Source: Bacillota bacterium
GTDB lineage: Bacteria > Bacillota > Clostridia > Clostridiales > Clostridiaceae
Assembly (NCBI GenBank): GCA_021781655.1
Contig: JAJXWJ010000023.1
Coordinates: 1 to 48,024, forward strand
Direction: 5' to 3'
Length of the DNA stretch: 48,024 bases
Below are positions 8,544 through 18,062 of this stretch, piece by piece. Both the position numbers and the translations under genes were made by a program. Positions within the stretch are counted from its first letter, which is position 1, and every line of letters starts with the position of its first letter. The notes under the pieces were generated by a model, which ran no database searches, was not told the DNA's origin, and worked only from the letters and a program-made list of their open reading frames with translations.

Positions 8544-8728
8544 TTAATTTCAGCTCCCTTCCATTGAAAAATTGATTTCTTTATACTGCTTCTGTAAAAT
8601 TCATAAAAATCATTTCCTGGACTAAGTTTTGTTATTCTTTCTTCACAAAACCTACATATTCTTCTGTTATTTATTATTATACCATCAGTTTGAGGCTTTC
8701 CACATATAATACAAGTTTGTTTTTTCAT
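8522..8728 (-). CDS. sigma-G inhibitor Gin (CsfB family)
   Basis: 68 aa zinc-binding protein. CxxC pairs CIICGKPQ (residues 6-9) and CRFCEERI (26-29) plus the GI.I.N..IC..CE..I spacing match the Gin/CsfB family. In Bacillus, Gin binds sigma-G in the forespore and sigma-E-related targets to block premature activity. The context agrees: Bacillus csfB lies just upstream of yaaO, xpaC and tmk, and here gin overlaps the yaaO-like decarboxylase gene. A GAGGGGGA site precedes the ATG. A sigma-F-like promoter lies upstream. Confidence 0.88.
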   Translation of the reverse strand: MKKQTCIICGKPQTDGIIINNRRICRFCEERITKLSPGNDFYEFYRSSIKKSIFQWKGAEINCQNYHL

Positions 8729-9065
8729 CTTATCCCCCTCAAAAATTTTTTAATACAAACTAGTTAAAGTATTGCCTCTATCTATATATTTTATTCAATT
8801 ACATGCTTATTTTTATTTTGTCCAAAATAATTTTCTATTGTTTATATATTGGTATTGTATCATAAAACCATTTTGTATTTTCAATAGATAACTTTATACA
8901 TCACTTTTGCCTAAAAAAAGAATGACCCTTACTTTCAATATAAAATTTTCCTACAGGAAATAGTTCTTAATTATTTATAGAATAAAACTTATCATGCTGA
9001 ATATAATTTTAATTGAATTCAAATTATGTGCTTTATTATCATAAATAATTTAATATGGAGACTTT
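8729..9065. other. divergent intergenic region between gin and the LD-carboxypeptidase gene
   Basis: AT-rich 337-base gap between divergent genes. It must hold promoters for both; apart from the sigma-F-like site near gin I see no gene, RNA fold or strong repeat. Confidence 0.6.
8768..8796 (-). promoter_or_regulatory. candidate forespore (sigma-F-like) promoter for gin
   Basis: Minus strand GAATA, 15-base spacer, GGCAATACT. The -10 fits the sigma-F pattern GGnnAnAMT fully and the -35 fits GYWTA at 4 of 5. It ends about 40 bases upstream of the gin start. Bacillus csfB is sigma-F dependent, which makes the match plausible, but short motifs occur by chance in AT-rich DNA. Confidence 0.4.
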
Positions 9066-9977
9066 ATGTTAGGAAGAAGATTAAAAAAATCTGCTACTAT
9101 CGGGCTTATTGCACCCTCCAGTAATATTAAACCTGAAATAGTTAAGAAAGGCATACATTATATTAAAAATCTAGGCTTTAATATTGCTTGTGGAAAAAAC
9201 CTTTTAAACCAATACGGTTACTTAGCTGGAAATGATATTGAGAGAGCTTCAGATATTAATAATATGTTTTTAGACCCTAAAATAGATATGCTATTGTGTG
9301 TAAGGGGAGGTTACGGTGCTATTAGAACATTACCATATATAAATCTTTCCTCTATTAAAAAAAATCCTAAAATATTTTTAGGATTTAGCGATATCACCGT
9401 TTTATTAAATACTTTTTATCAAAAGTGCAACCTTATAACCTTTCACGGACCTATGTTAAATTCAAAATTCAGTGAAGCTTCAATAAACAACTTGCTTCAA
9501 GCCATTATGGATGGCTATGCACCTTATATAATATCAAGTCCCAGTGATTTAAAAACTAAAAGCAACTGCAATTCAACTGTTTATGGTACACTAGTTGGAG
9601 GTAACTTGAGCGTATTATGCTCCATGCTTTCTACTCCATATGAAATTTCAACCGATAATAAAATTCTTCTTCTAGAAGACGTCGGCGAAGAACCCTATAA
9701 GATAGACCGTTTTTTAACCCAGCTATTATTAGCTAACAAACTTCAAAACTGTAAAGCTATATTGCTAGGTCAATTTACTGCTTGTACTTCCTCTATAACA
9801 GATAGCTTCTCTGTAGAAGAAGTTATAAAAGAACGGTTATTCCCATTAAACTTACCTGTAGTATATAATTTTATGATCGGACATGATACACCTAACCTTA
9901 CGCTTCCAATTGGTGCTTTTATACGTCTTAATTGTAGAAATGGTGAAATTGAGCTATTAGAAGCGGTTGTAAAATAA
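9066..9977 (+). CDS. LD-carboxypeptidase (peptidase S66, LdcA/MccF family)
   Basis: 303 aa, normal S66 length. The nucleophile lies in LGFSDITVLL (Ser108), the acid in LLLEDVGEEPYKIDR (Glu204) and the histidine in MIGHDTPNLTLPIGA (His273), together the Ser-Glu-His triad of LdcA and MccF. CVRGGYGAIR (about 78-87) is the conserved glycine motif. LdcA removes the terminal D-Ala from murein tetrapeptides during recycling; MccF relatives cleave microcin C and give immunity. No signal peptide, so cytoplasmic. It is a lone gene behind a GGAG site, and nothing nearby favours the microcin role. Confidence 0.9.
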   Translation: MLGRRLKKSATIGLIAPSSNIKPEIVKKGIHYIKNLGFNIACGKNLLNQYGYLAGNDIERASDINNMFLDPKIDMLLCVRGGYGAIRTLPYINLSSIKKNPKIFLGFSDITVLLNTFYQKCNLITFHGPMLNSKFSEASINNLLQAIMDGYAPYIISSPSDLKTKSNCNSTVYGTLVGGNLSVLCSMLSTPYEISTDNKILLLEDVGEEPYKIDRFLTQLLLANKLQNCKAILLGQFTACTSSITDSFSVEEVIKERLFPLNLPVVYNFMIGHDTPNLTLPIGAFIRLNCRNGEIELLEAVVK

Positions 9978-10073
9978 AAAAAACTTATCCGCTATATCCT
10001 TTAGTTCTATCTTTGTATCTAAATTTTTCTCAATATATTCAATAGACTTCTGTATACAACCATTATAATCCAT
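9957..10073 (-). pseudogene. relic of an AraC-family transcriptional regulator (N-terminus only)
   Basis: An AAGGAGTGAG site and ATG at 10073 open a 38-codon frame beginning MDYNGCIQKSIEYIEKNLDT and continuing KIELKDIADKFFLF. This is the start of AraC-type HTH proteins (IqksIdYIEenL...leeiA..). It breaks off within the first helix-turn-helix and runs into the 3' end of the LD-carboxypeptidase gene, where a stop ends it. The rest of the gene is gone, so the junction marks a deletion or insertion point. Confidence 0.7.
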
Positions 10074-10161
10074 GTTTTCTATCTCACTCCTTTACTGCTT
10101 TTTCTTTATTATATATTAATACTTTCATTAATTCCTGTCTTTTTTTGCTATTATGCACAGC

Positions 10162-10203
10162 AAAGAAAAACCCTTGAAAATAATATTTTCAAAGGTTTTT
10201 CTT
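10162..10203 (-). terminator. terminator of the tRNA operon
   Basis: Hairpin with arms rich in AAACC/GGTTT and TTGAAAAT complement pairs (left arm 10165-10181, right arm 10185-10201) directly downstream of tRNA-Cys on the minus strand, ending in a TTTTTC tract. Confidence 0.7.
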
Positions 10204-10277
10204 TGGAGGCGCCACCCAGATTTGAACTGGGGATCAAGGTTTTGCAGACCTATGCCTTACCACTTGGCCATAGCGCC
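10204..10277 (-). tRNA. tRNA-Cys (GCA)
   Basis: 74 bases including encoded CCA. The seven-base acceptor stem GGCGCTA pairs with TGGCGCC, the anticodon loop CTGCAAA gives GCA, and GTTCAAATC forms the T loop. Second gene of a two-tRNA unit. Confidence 0.96.
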
Positions 10278-10284
10278 GTGTATA

Positions 10285-10360
<76 letters not shown>

Positions 10361-10405
10361 AAAACTATAAATTATCATTAATAACACAGCCATATTATTC
10401 TACCA

Positions 10406-10449
10406 AATAAATAATTGTTAGTCAATCATTTTTCTAACAATTATTTATT
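10406..10449. repeat. 16-bp-arm stem-loop upstream of the tRNAs and the sirtuin gene
   Basis: Perfect arms AATAAATAATTGTTAG (10406-10421) and its complement (10434-10449) with a 12-base loop, between divergent units. No T-run follows, so it may be an operator-like or cruciform element rather than a terminator. Confidence 0.55.
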
Positions 10450-10517
10450 CTTCACTATAGTATTTTAGAACCTTATACATAAATTATATGTTATAATATT
10501 TTACGTGAGGTGGTATT

Positions 10518-11243
10518 ATGATAGAACAATTAAAGACAATTATATATAATAGCAATAACATCGTATTTTTCGGAGGTGCTGGCGTTTCCACAGAAAGCAA
10601 TATACCAGACTTTAGATCTGAAAGCGGTTTATATACAACTAAAAACAACTTTTCCTATGCACCTGAAGTAATGGTAAGTCACAGCTTTTATTTAAACCAT
10701 CCTGAAGACTTTTTTGAATTTTATAAAGCAAAATTAATATATAAAGATGCTAAACCAAATGCAGCACACTATGCTCTTGCAAAGCTTGAAGAAATGGGCA
10801 AACTTAAAGCAGTAATAACACAAAATATAGATGGTCTTCATCAAATGGCTGGTTCTAAAAATGTTTTGGAATTACACGGCTCTATCCACAGAAATTATTG
10901 TACTAAATGCAACCAGTTCTATGATTTAGATTACATAGTCAATAGCCCAGAAACTATTCCTAAATGCAGTAAGTGCTCATCTACTATAAAACCAGACGTA
11001 GTTTTATATGAAGAAGGACTAAATATGGATATACTTGATAAATCCGTTGAATACATTCAAAATGCTGATGTGTTAATAGTAGGAGGGACTTCACTAGTTG
11101 TCTATCCTGCTGCTGGTCTTATCCAGTATTTTAGAGGCAAGAAGCTTATTTTAATTAATAAATCTAAGACTCCTTATGATAGGACAGCTAATGTTGTTAT
11201 CAATGATAGTATTGGTAAGGTTTTAGGGGAGGTAATAAAATAA
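10518..11243 (+). CDS. NAD-dependent protein deacylase (sirtuin, CobB/SIR2 class)
   Basis: 241 aa. Sirtuin motifs in order: GAGVSTESNIPDFRSESGLY (residues 20-39, NAD binding), TQNIDGLH (101-108), catalytic His120 in LELHGS, a four-cysteine zinc site (Cys128, 131, 150, 153) and GGTSLVVYPAAG. It removes acyl groups from protein lysines using NAD. A GTGAGGTGG site precedes the ATG, and a TATAAT-like -10 is at 10492. It is a single gene; no macrodomain or lipoate genes accompany it, so the specialised SirTM role is unlikely. Confidence 0.94.
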   Translation: MIEQLKTIIYNSNNIVFFGGAGVSTESNIPDFRSESGLYTTKNNFSYAPEVMVSHSFYLNHPEDFFEFYKAKLIYKDAKPNAAHYALAKLEEMGKLKAVITQNIDGLHQMAGSKNVLELHGSIHRNYCTKCNQFYDLDYIVNSPETIPKCSKCSSTIKPDVVLYEEGLNMDILDKSVEYIQNADVLIVGGTSLVVYPAAGLIQYFRGKKLILINKSKTPYDRTANVVINDSIGKVLGEVIK

Positions 11244-11248
11244 TATTC

Positions 11249-11545
11249 CGCACTAAGTTACTTTTAAAAATAGTTATAAAGTGAAACGCAGGAAGTTTTA
11301 ATTGACAATGGACAATTGAGAATTGACAATTAAGGATGTCTTTCTTCCTTGTAGTCAGAAAAACTACAAATTATTATTTTTAGGTTTTGCATAACAAAAC
11401 CATCCGAAATTAATTGCCTTTAGGCAATTAAATTGTTTAAAGATTTTTCGTAGAGTAGCGTAGGAAAATCCACAATCATTGTCAAATGTCAATTAAAAAA
11501 TAATGCGTTTCACTTTTTAAAAATTTAAGCTTAAGAGTTAGTGCG
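11249..11545. mobile_element. MITE-like imperfect inverted-repeat element
   Basis: About 300 bases whose two ends mirror each other in nested blocks: CGCACTAA (11249-11256) with TTAGTGCG (11538-11545); AAAGTGAAACGCA (11278-11290) with its exact complement (11504-11516); then TTTTAATTGACA-type sequence on both sides. The interior has no reading frame but has a small hairpin TAATTGCC/GGCAATTA (11411-11430). This is the form of a non-autonomous miniature element or folded repeat; no target-site duplication is clear. Confidence 0.6.
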
Positions 11546-11555
11546 TAAATTTTTT

Positions 11556-12890
<1,335 letters not shown>

Positions 12891-12906
12891 ACGGCCTTTA
12901 ATTAGC

Positions 12907-13000
12907 CTTATCTTTCAGTTTTACCTGCTGGAATTGGCACCATGAAATTATCTGGTTGCCAAGGCTTCAAAGGGCCAGTCCCTCCACCTTTCTTGATAAG
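12907..13000 (-). ncRNA. SAM-I (S-box) riboswitch aptamer upstream of metY
   Basis: All S-box landmarks are present in order on the minus strand: P1 CTTATC (12995-13000) pairing with GATAAG (12907-12912), AAGAAAGGTGGAGGGACTGG, CCCTTTGAAGCC, GGCAACC, the TGGTGCCAATTCC element and AGCAGGTAAAACTGAAAGATAAG. It binds S-adenosylmethionine and represses metY when SAM is abundant. Confidence 0.96.
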
Positions 13001-13226
13001 TGTATCTTTAGTTTAAATCAATTATATACAGCTTAACATACTATGTCAATAGGTAAAATATATTTTATTTAATATTTTCATATACGTATTAACCTTAATT
13101 TAATAAATATCCAGTTCAAATTTAATTTTTTTTGATGTATAATAATATTATAAACTGTAGTTCACCGTTTATGTGTTTTAGGCTTGTTTATTTTGCTGCA
13201 AGTAAAATTTTATAGGGGGTTTTTTA

Positions 13227-13439
13227 ATGATAAATGGTAACAAGATTAGGGAACTTAGATTAGAGAAAGGCCTAACCTGCCTAGATGTTTCAAACTTATC
13301 AAAAAGACTTGATGTACCTATTTCCAAAACTTACTTAGAAGAACTTGAAAGAGGTGCAAAACTTAACCCATCATTTAATGTAATAGAAACAATCTCTATA
13401 ATTTTGACAGTCAAATTAGATGAACTTAGAATAGTATAA
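13227..13439 (+). CDS. small XRE-family helix-turn-helix protein
   Basis: 70 aa, essentially one Cro/C1-type HTH domain: IRELRLEKGLTCLDVSN, an insert, then YLEELERGAKLNPSFNVIETISIILTVKLDEL. Such single-domain proteins bind DNA as dimers. The HTH turn has an unusual insertion (SKRLDVPISKT) as in several clostridial homologues. A TATAGGGGG site precedes the ATG and a terminator follows, so it is monocistronic. Target genes cannot be inferred. Confidence 0.85.
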   Translation: MINGNKIRELRLEKGLTCLDVSNLSKRLDVPISKTYLEELERGAKLNPSFNVIETISIILTVKLDELRIV

Positions 13440-13450
13440 TAAAATATATG

Positions 13451-13490
13451 CCGACAGGCTTTTTAAGAAGTTTGTCGGTTTTAATTTTTT
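13451..13490 (+). terminator. intrinsic terminator after the HTH gene
   Basis: CCGACA...TGTCGG stem (13451-13478) followed by TTTTAATTTTTTT. Confidence 0.85.
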
Positions 13491-13645
13491 TGAGATATAT
13501 ATTGAATAATTTCAAATTAATTGTTATTATAAATTAGTTAAAGACATATTAAAAAGAATTTATAAATTAATTTATTTTCAATTTTTTATGTCTAAGGGCA
13601 TTATTTATTCTCACAATAGATATAAATTTTTAGGGGGTAACATAC

Positions 13646-14983
13646 TTGAACAATATTGTTGTAGCAAAATTTGGTGGCAGTTCGCTAGCTGATGCTAACC
13701 AATTTGAGAAAGTTAAAAACGTCATTGAAGCAAATCCTAGTAGGAGGTACATAGTTCCTTCTGCTCCAGGTAAACGACATGGAAAAGATTATAAAATTAC
13801 CGATTTACTTTATCTTTGTAATACCCACGTTCAGCAAGGAATACCTTTTGATGATGTATTTAAAATCATTTCTGAAAGATATACGGAAATAGTAGCTGAG
13901 CTTTCCTTAAAATATCCTCAAATGAAAGACTTAGATATTTCTTCTCATTTAAATATCATAAAGACTTCTATTTTAGATGGTGTTTCTTCCGACTACACAG
14001 CCAGTCGTGGTGAGTACCTAAACGGAATTATTTTAGCTACTCTTTTAGGCTATGAATTTGTCGATGCCAAGGACATAATATTTTTTGATGCTAAAGGTCA
14101 CTTTATTCCTGATGCTACCGACAAAGCCATAAAAGAAAAACTTAAAAGTGTAGAAAAAGCTGTAATTCCCGGCTTTTATGGAGCACTTCCTAATAACCAT
14201 ATTAAAACTTTTTCTAGGGGTGGTTCGGATGTGACAGGCGCAATAATTGCCAAAGGAGTTAGTGCTGAGTTATACGAAAATTGGACAGATGTATCTGGCT
14301 TTTTAATGGCAGATCCAAGAATAGTTAAAAATCCTTGTCCTATAGATACAATTACCTACAGAGAACTAAGAGAACTTTCTTACATGGGAGCAACTGTATT
14401 ACATGAAGATTCTGTATTCCCTGTTAGAGAAGCTGGTATACCAATAAATATTAAAAATACTAATATGCCTATGGACCCAGGAACTTTAATAGTAGATGAA
14501 GATTCTAATACTACTAAGGTCGGTAAAATAACTGGAATAGCTGGTAAAAAGGATTTTACTGTTATTGCAATAGAAAAAACCCTTCTCAACTCTGAACTTG
14601 GTTTTTGCAGAAAACTGCTTTCTATATTAGAAATGAACGGTGTTTCTTTCGAAAATATGCCTTCTGGAATAGATAGCGTTTCTTTAGTTATTTCCGATTC
14701 TCAAATAGAAGGAAAGCTTGATGACATTTTAGATGAAATAAAAAAGCAATGCAAACCTGATTCAATAGATGTTTATCCAAACATGGCTCTTATCGCTACT
14801 GTTGGTCGTGGCATGTCAAAATCTAGAGGAGTTGCAACAAAGGTTTTTAGTGCACTTTCAAATAAAAATATTAATATAAGAATGATAGATCAAGGCTCCA
14901 GTGAAATCAACATAATAGTTGGTGTTGAAAATAATGATTTTGAAAGAGCAATCGATGCAATATATAGTGCTTTTCAAAACTAA
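13646..14983 (+). CDS. aspartate kinase
   Basis: 445 aa, monofunctional aspartokinase. KFGGSSLAD (residues 8-16) is the kinase signature, and SRGGSDVTGAIIA (about 191-203) the second conserved motif; two C-terminal ACT domains (from about 300) bind the feedback amino acid. It phosphorylates aspartate at the head of the lysine, threonine and methionine pathways. Start is TTG at 13646, eight bases after AGGGGG; no ATG lies close to that site. It is a single gene with no lysine riboswitch in the 160-base leader, which suggests the threonine- or diaminopimelate-responsive isoform, but this cannot be decided. Confidence 0.94.
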   Translation: MNNIVVAKFGGSSLADANQFEKVKNVIEANPSRRYIVPSAPGKRHGKDYKITDLLYLCNTHVQQGIPFDDVFKIISERYTEIVAELSLKYPQMKDLDISSHLNIIKTSILDGVSSDYTASRGEYLNGIILATLLGYEFVDAKDIIFFDAKGHFIPDATDKAIKEKLKSVEKAVIPGFYGALPNNHIKTFSRGGSDVTGAIIAKGVSAELYENWTDVSGFLMADPRIVKNPCPIDTITYRELRELSYMGATVLHEDSVFPVREAGIPINIKNTNMPMDPGTLIVDEDSNTTKVGKITGIAGKKDFTVIAIEKTLLNSELGFCRKLLSILEMNGVSFENMPSGIDSVSLVISDSQIEGKLDDILDEIKKQCKPDSIDVYPNMALIATVGRGMSKSRGVATKVFSALSNKNINIRMIDQGSSEINIIVGVENNDFERAIDAIYSAFQN

Positions 14984-15006
14984 AGTGAAAAATTGGACAA
15001 TTTAAT

Positions 15007-15055
15007 AACAAAGTGGTTTTCGCAAAAAGAAATATTTTGCGAAAACCACTTTGTT
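15007..15055. terminator. bidirectional terminator shared by aspartokinase and parvulin genes
   Basis: A perfect 21-bp stem (left arm 15007-15027, right arm 15035-15055, seven-base loop) followed by TATTTTAC on the plus strand. The last bases of the right arm are the stop codon of the convergent peptidyl-prolyl isomerase gene, so one hairpin serves both genes. Confidence 0.9.
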
Positions 15056-15797
15056 ATTTTACTTCAACATTATATTTTTCTTTTAAACCTTCTATATGCT
15101 GTACATATTTCATGTTTTGTCTTTCCTGTTTCAAACCTTGAATAATATTTAACTTAACCTCTTCGAAAGGTTTATTTGGAGTTTCTGACTTACTGTCTAC
15201 TCTTATTAGGTGATATCCAAATTGAGTTTTTACAGGTTCTCCTAATTGTCCAATAGCTTGAGAAAAAGCTGCATCTTCAAATTCTGGAACCATTTGACCT
15301 CTAGTAAAGTTTCCAAGGTCTCCTCCTTGCATGTTTGAAGGGCACATAGAGTATTTCTTTGCCGCTTCTTCAAAAGCTTTACCCTCTTCTATTTCCTTTT
15401 TTACTTTAAGGGCTTCCTCCTCTGTTTCAACTAAAATATGTCTAGCCCTTACAGTCCCTTGTGATTTAAACCTATCCAAATTAGCTTCATAATATGCTTT
15501 TGCTTCATCTTCAGATACTGACACTGTAGAAAATACTTTTTGAACTCCATACTGAGTTAATATATCTTTTTTTGCAGCTTCAACTTCATTGATATAAGCC
15601 TCATCATTCTCATATCCCTTTTCCTTTGAATCGAGATAAATAAGTTCAAGAGATATTATTTGATCTAGTAATCTGGCTTTTCCAGCTTCAGTATATAATT
15701 GTTGTTGTTTGTCTTTAGGAAAAGTTAATATAATTTTATTAATATCATTTTCTGTTATTTCTTTTCCATTAATAGTAGCTAGCACTTTATTTTCCAT
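15054..15797 (-). CDS. parvulin-type peptidyl-prolyl cis-trans isomerase (PpiC/SurA-like)
   Basis: 247 aa. An N-terminal SurA-like helical part (LATINGKEITENDINKII...) is followed by a PpiC rotamase domain at about residues 115-205 (VRARHILVETEEEA, GGDLGNFTRGQMVPEFEDAAF, GEPVKTQFGYHLIRV). There is no signal peptide or lipobox, unlike PrsA, so it should act in the cytoplasm as a proline isomerase and chaperone. Lone gene convergent with aspartokinase; homologues are common in clostridia. Confidence 0.92.
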   Translation of the reverse strand: MENKVLATINGKEITENDINKIILTFPKDKQQQLYTEAGKARLLDQIISLELIYLDSKEKGYENDEAYINEVEAAKKDILTQYGVQKVFSTVSVSEDEAKAYYEANLDRFKSQGTVRARHILVETEEEALKVKKEIEEGKAFEEAAKKYSMCPSNMQGGDLGNFTRGQMVPEFEDAAFSQAIGQLGEPVKTQFGYHLIRVDSKSETPNKPFEEVKLNIIQGLKQERQNMKYVQHIEGLKEKYNVEVK

Positions 15798-15996
15798 TAA
15801 TATTGCTCCTCATTATTTAAAATTTGAACTTCGTTCACTGTAATGATAATAGCATTAAATAATTGATTTAACAAGCAAAAGCTTATAGACAATTACAGTT
15901 TATAATAAACTTTACATTACTTCTTTACATCATAATAATATTATGTCAAAATATTATTTATATGGATTATTTTTAACGAAATGAAAGGGGTTAAAT

Positions 15997-18012
15997 ATGA
16001 AAAAAAAATTATTTTTATGTCTTATTATAATTAGTATTTTAGGAATATTCTCAGGATGTTCTCAAAACAATGGAGCAAAGACTGCCTTTGATAACTATGT
16101 AAACGCATGGGAAAAAGGAAAATACAGCGACATGTATAAATTACTTAGTTCTGATAGCCAAAAAGCTATTTCTGAAAAAGACTTTGTAGCTAAATACACT
16201 AATATATACAGTGGTATCGATTTAAGTAAAATATCAATAGTTCCAACTTATCCAAGCTCCTACAAAGAAAATAGCGATGGCAAAATTCCTATTTCTTTTA
16301 AAGTTACAATGAATACAATTGCTGGAAATATAAACTTTACCGACACTGCTTATCTAAAAAAATCTACTAATAATTCTAATCAATACACATTAGATTGGAC
16401 TAGTCAAATGATTTTCCCAGATTTAAAAACTGGTGACAAAGTAAGGGTCATTGATTATAGAGGGAAACGTGGTGAAATTACTGATAGAAATGGTACTTAC
16501 TTAGCACAAAATGGTACTGTAGCATCGGTAGGGATAGTTCCTTCCAAATTAGGTTCTAATTCTACGGCAAATATAAATCAAATTGCCCAAATTTTAAATG
16601 TGACACCAGATTCGATTAATAAAGCACTAACTGCTTCCTATGTTACTCCTGATATGTTTATACCTATAGCCGAATTATCGAAAGATGATCCTAGACTTCC
16701 TTCACTTAAAGCAATTTCTGGAATAATGACTGAAGATAAGTCTGCTAGAATTTATCCACTAAAAGAAGCAGCCGCACAGCTTATAGGATATGTACAACCT
16801 ATAACCGCAGATGAATTATCAAAATTGAAAAATAGTGGTTACAATGAAAACAGTATAATAGGAAAAGCTGGTCTTGAAAAAATATATGAAAGTACATTAA
16901 AAGCTACAGATGGTGGAGAAATATATATCGTAGATAAAGATGGGAATAAAGTAAAAACTATAGCAACTAAAGCTGCAAAGGATGGACAAAATATTAAGCT
17001 TACTATAGATGCTAACATACAAACTGCTGTATACAATGAATTAAAAAATGACCCAGGTGCTGGGGTTGTTTTAAATCCTAAAACTGGTGAGGCACTTGCT
17101 CTTGTTAGTACACCTTCTTATAATCCAAATGATTTTGTACTTGGAATGTCTACTAGTGAATGGAATTCTTTAAATAATGATCCAAAAAAACCTTTAGTAA
17201 ATAGATTCCAAGATACCTTTGCACCTGGTTCTACTTTCAAACCATTAGTAGCTTCAATAGCACTGGATAAAGGAAAATTAGATCCAAATGCAGCAAAAAA
17301 CATTACAGGCCTAAAATGGCAAAAAGACAGCAGTTGGGGAGACTATTTTGTAACAAGAGATGAAACTTACACCGAACCAGCAAATCTCCTTAATGCATTA
17401 GTACATTCTGATAATATATATTTCGCTCAAACAGCTTTAGCTATGGGCAAAGACACCTTTACCACTGGTCTTAAGGCTTTAGGTATAGGCGAAAAGATAC
17501 CTTTTGAATATGGCCTCTATAATTCGCAGATTTCTTCAACAAATTCAATATCTTCAGATATTCAACTTGCTGATAGCGGTTACGGTCAAGGACAAGTACT
17601 TATGAATCCAGTACAATTAGCTGCCTTGTATACTTGCTTCGTTAATAACGGCAATATAGTTACCCCATATTTAAACAGCACAAACTCCACAAAAATATGG
17701 AAAGCCAATGCATTTACTCCTTCAACCATGAACATTGTCTCAAAAGATTTAGAATCGGTAGTTTCTAGTCCAGAAGGAACCGGCTATGGTGCATACGATC
17801 CTTCACTCCCTTTAGCAGGAAAGACTGGAACTGCAGAAATTAAAGCAAGTCAAACTGACACAAATGGTAAAGAAAATGGATGGTTTATAGCTTATAACAC
17901 TAACAATCCAAAGCTTTTAGTACTTGAAATGGTTCAAGATGCTAAAAATCTCGGTGGTAGTAAATATGTAGTTCCTAAGGTTAAAACTATATTTGAACAA
18001 TTCGGAAAGTAA
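15997..18012 (+). CDS. class B penicillin-binding protein, MecA-like lipoprotein transpeptidase
   Basis: 671 aa. The signal segment ends GIFSGC, a lipobox with Cys21 lipidated. Next come an NTF2-like MecA N-terminal domain (about 27-140), a PBP dimerisation domain (about 150-310) and a transpeptidase domain with Ser412-Thr-Phe-Lys415, Ser471-Asp-Asn473 and Lys609-Thr-Gly. It cross-links peptidoglycan outside the membrane. The domain order matches the PBP2a/PBP3 (subclass B3) group, some of which have low beta-lactam affinity; that property cannot be read here. Single gene behind AAAGGGG. Confidence 0.94.
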   Translation: MKKKLFLCLIIISILGIFSGCSQNNGAKTAFDNYVNAWEKGKYSDMYKLLSSDSQKAISEKDFVAKYTNIYSGIDLSKISIVPTYPSSYKENSDGKIPISFKVTMNTIAGNINFTDTAYLKKSTNNSNQYTLDWTSQMIFPDLKTGDKVRVIDYRGKRGEITDRNGTYLAQNGTVASVGIVPSKLGSNSTANINQIAQILNVTPDSINKALTASYVTPDMFIPIAELSKDDPRLPSLKAISGIMTEDKSARIYPLKEAAAQLIGYVQPITADELSKLKNSGYNENSIIGKAGLEKIYESTLKATDGGEIYIVDKDGNKVKTIATKAAKDGQNIKLTIDANIQTAVYNELKNDPGAGVVLNPKTGEALALVSTPSYNPNDFVLGMSTSEWNSLNNDPKKPLVNRFQDTFAPGSTFKPLVASIALDKGKLDPNAAKNITGLKWQKDSSWGDYFVTRDETYTEPANLLNALVHSDNIYFAQTALAMGKDTFTTGLKALGIGEKIPFEYGLYNSQISSTNSISSDIQLADSGYGQGQVLMNPVQLAALYTCFVNNGNIVTPYLNSTNSTKIWKANAFTPSTMNIVSKDLESVVSSPEGTGYGAYDPSLPLAGKTGTAEIKASQTDTNGKENGWFIAYNTNNPKLLVLEMVQDAKNLGGSKYVVPKVKTIFEQFGK

Positions 18013-18050
18013 AAAAAGGCTGAAACTTTTCACAGTTTCAGCCTTTTTTA
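18012..18050. terminator. bidirectional terminator between PBP and deacetylase genes
   Basis: AAAAAAGGCTGAAACT pairs with its complement AGTTTCAGCCTTTTTT across a six-base loop; A- and T-runs on both sides serve the two convergent genes. Confidence 0.92.
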
Positions 18051-18062
18051 TAACCTTTTAAG

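Noticed and set aside
13491-13645. Lysine riboswitch before aspartokinase
   Set aside because: The leader is only about 150 bases, AT-rich and lacks the conserved L-box core.
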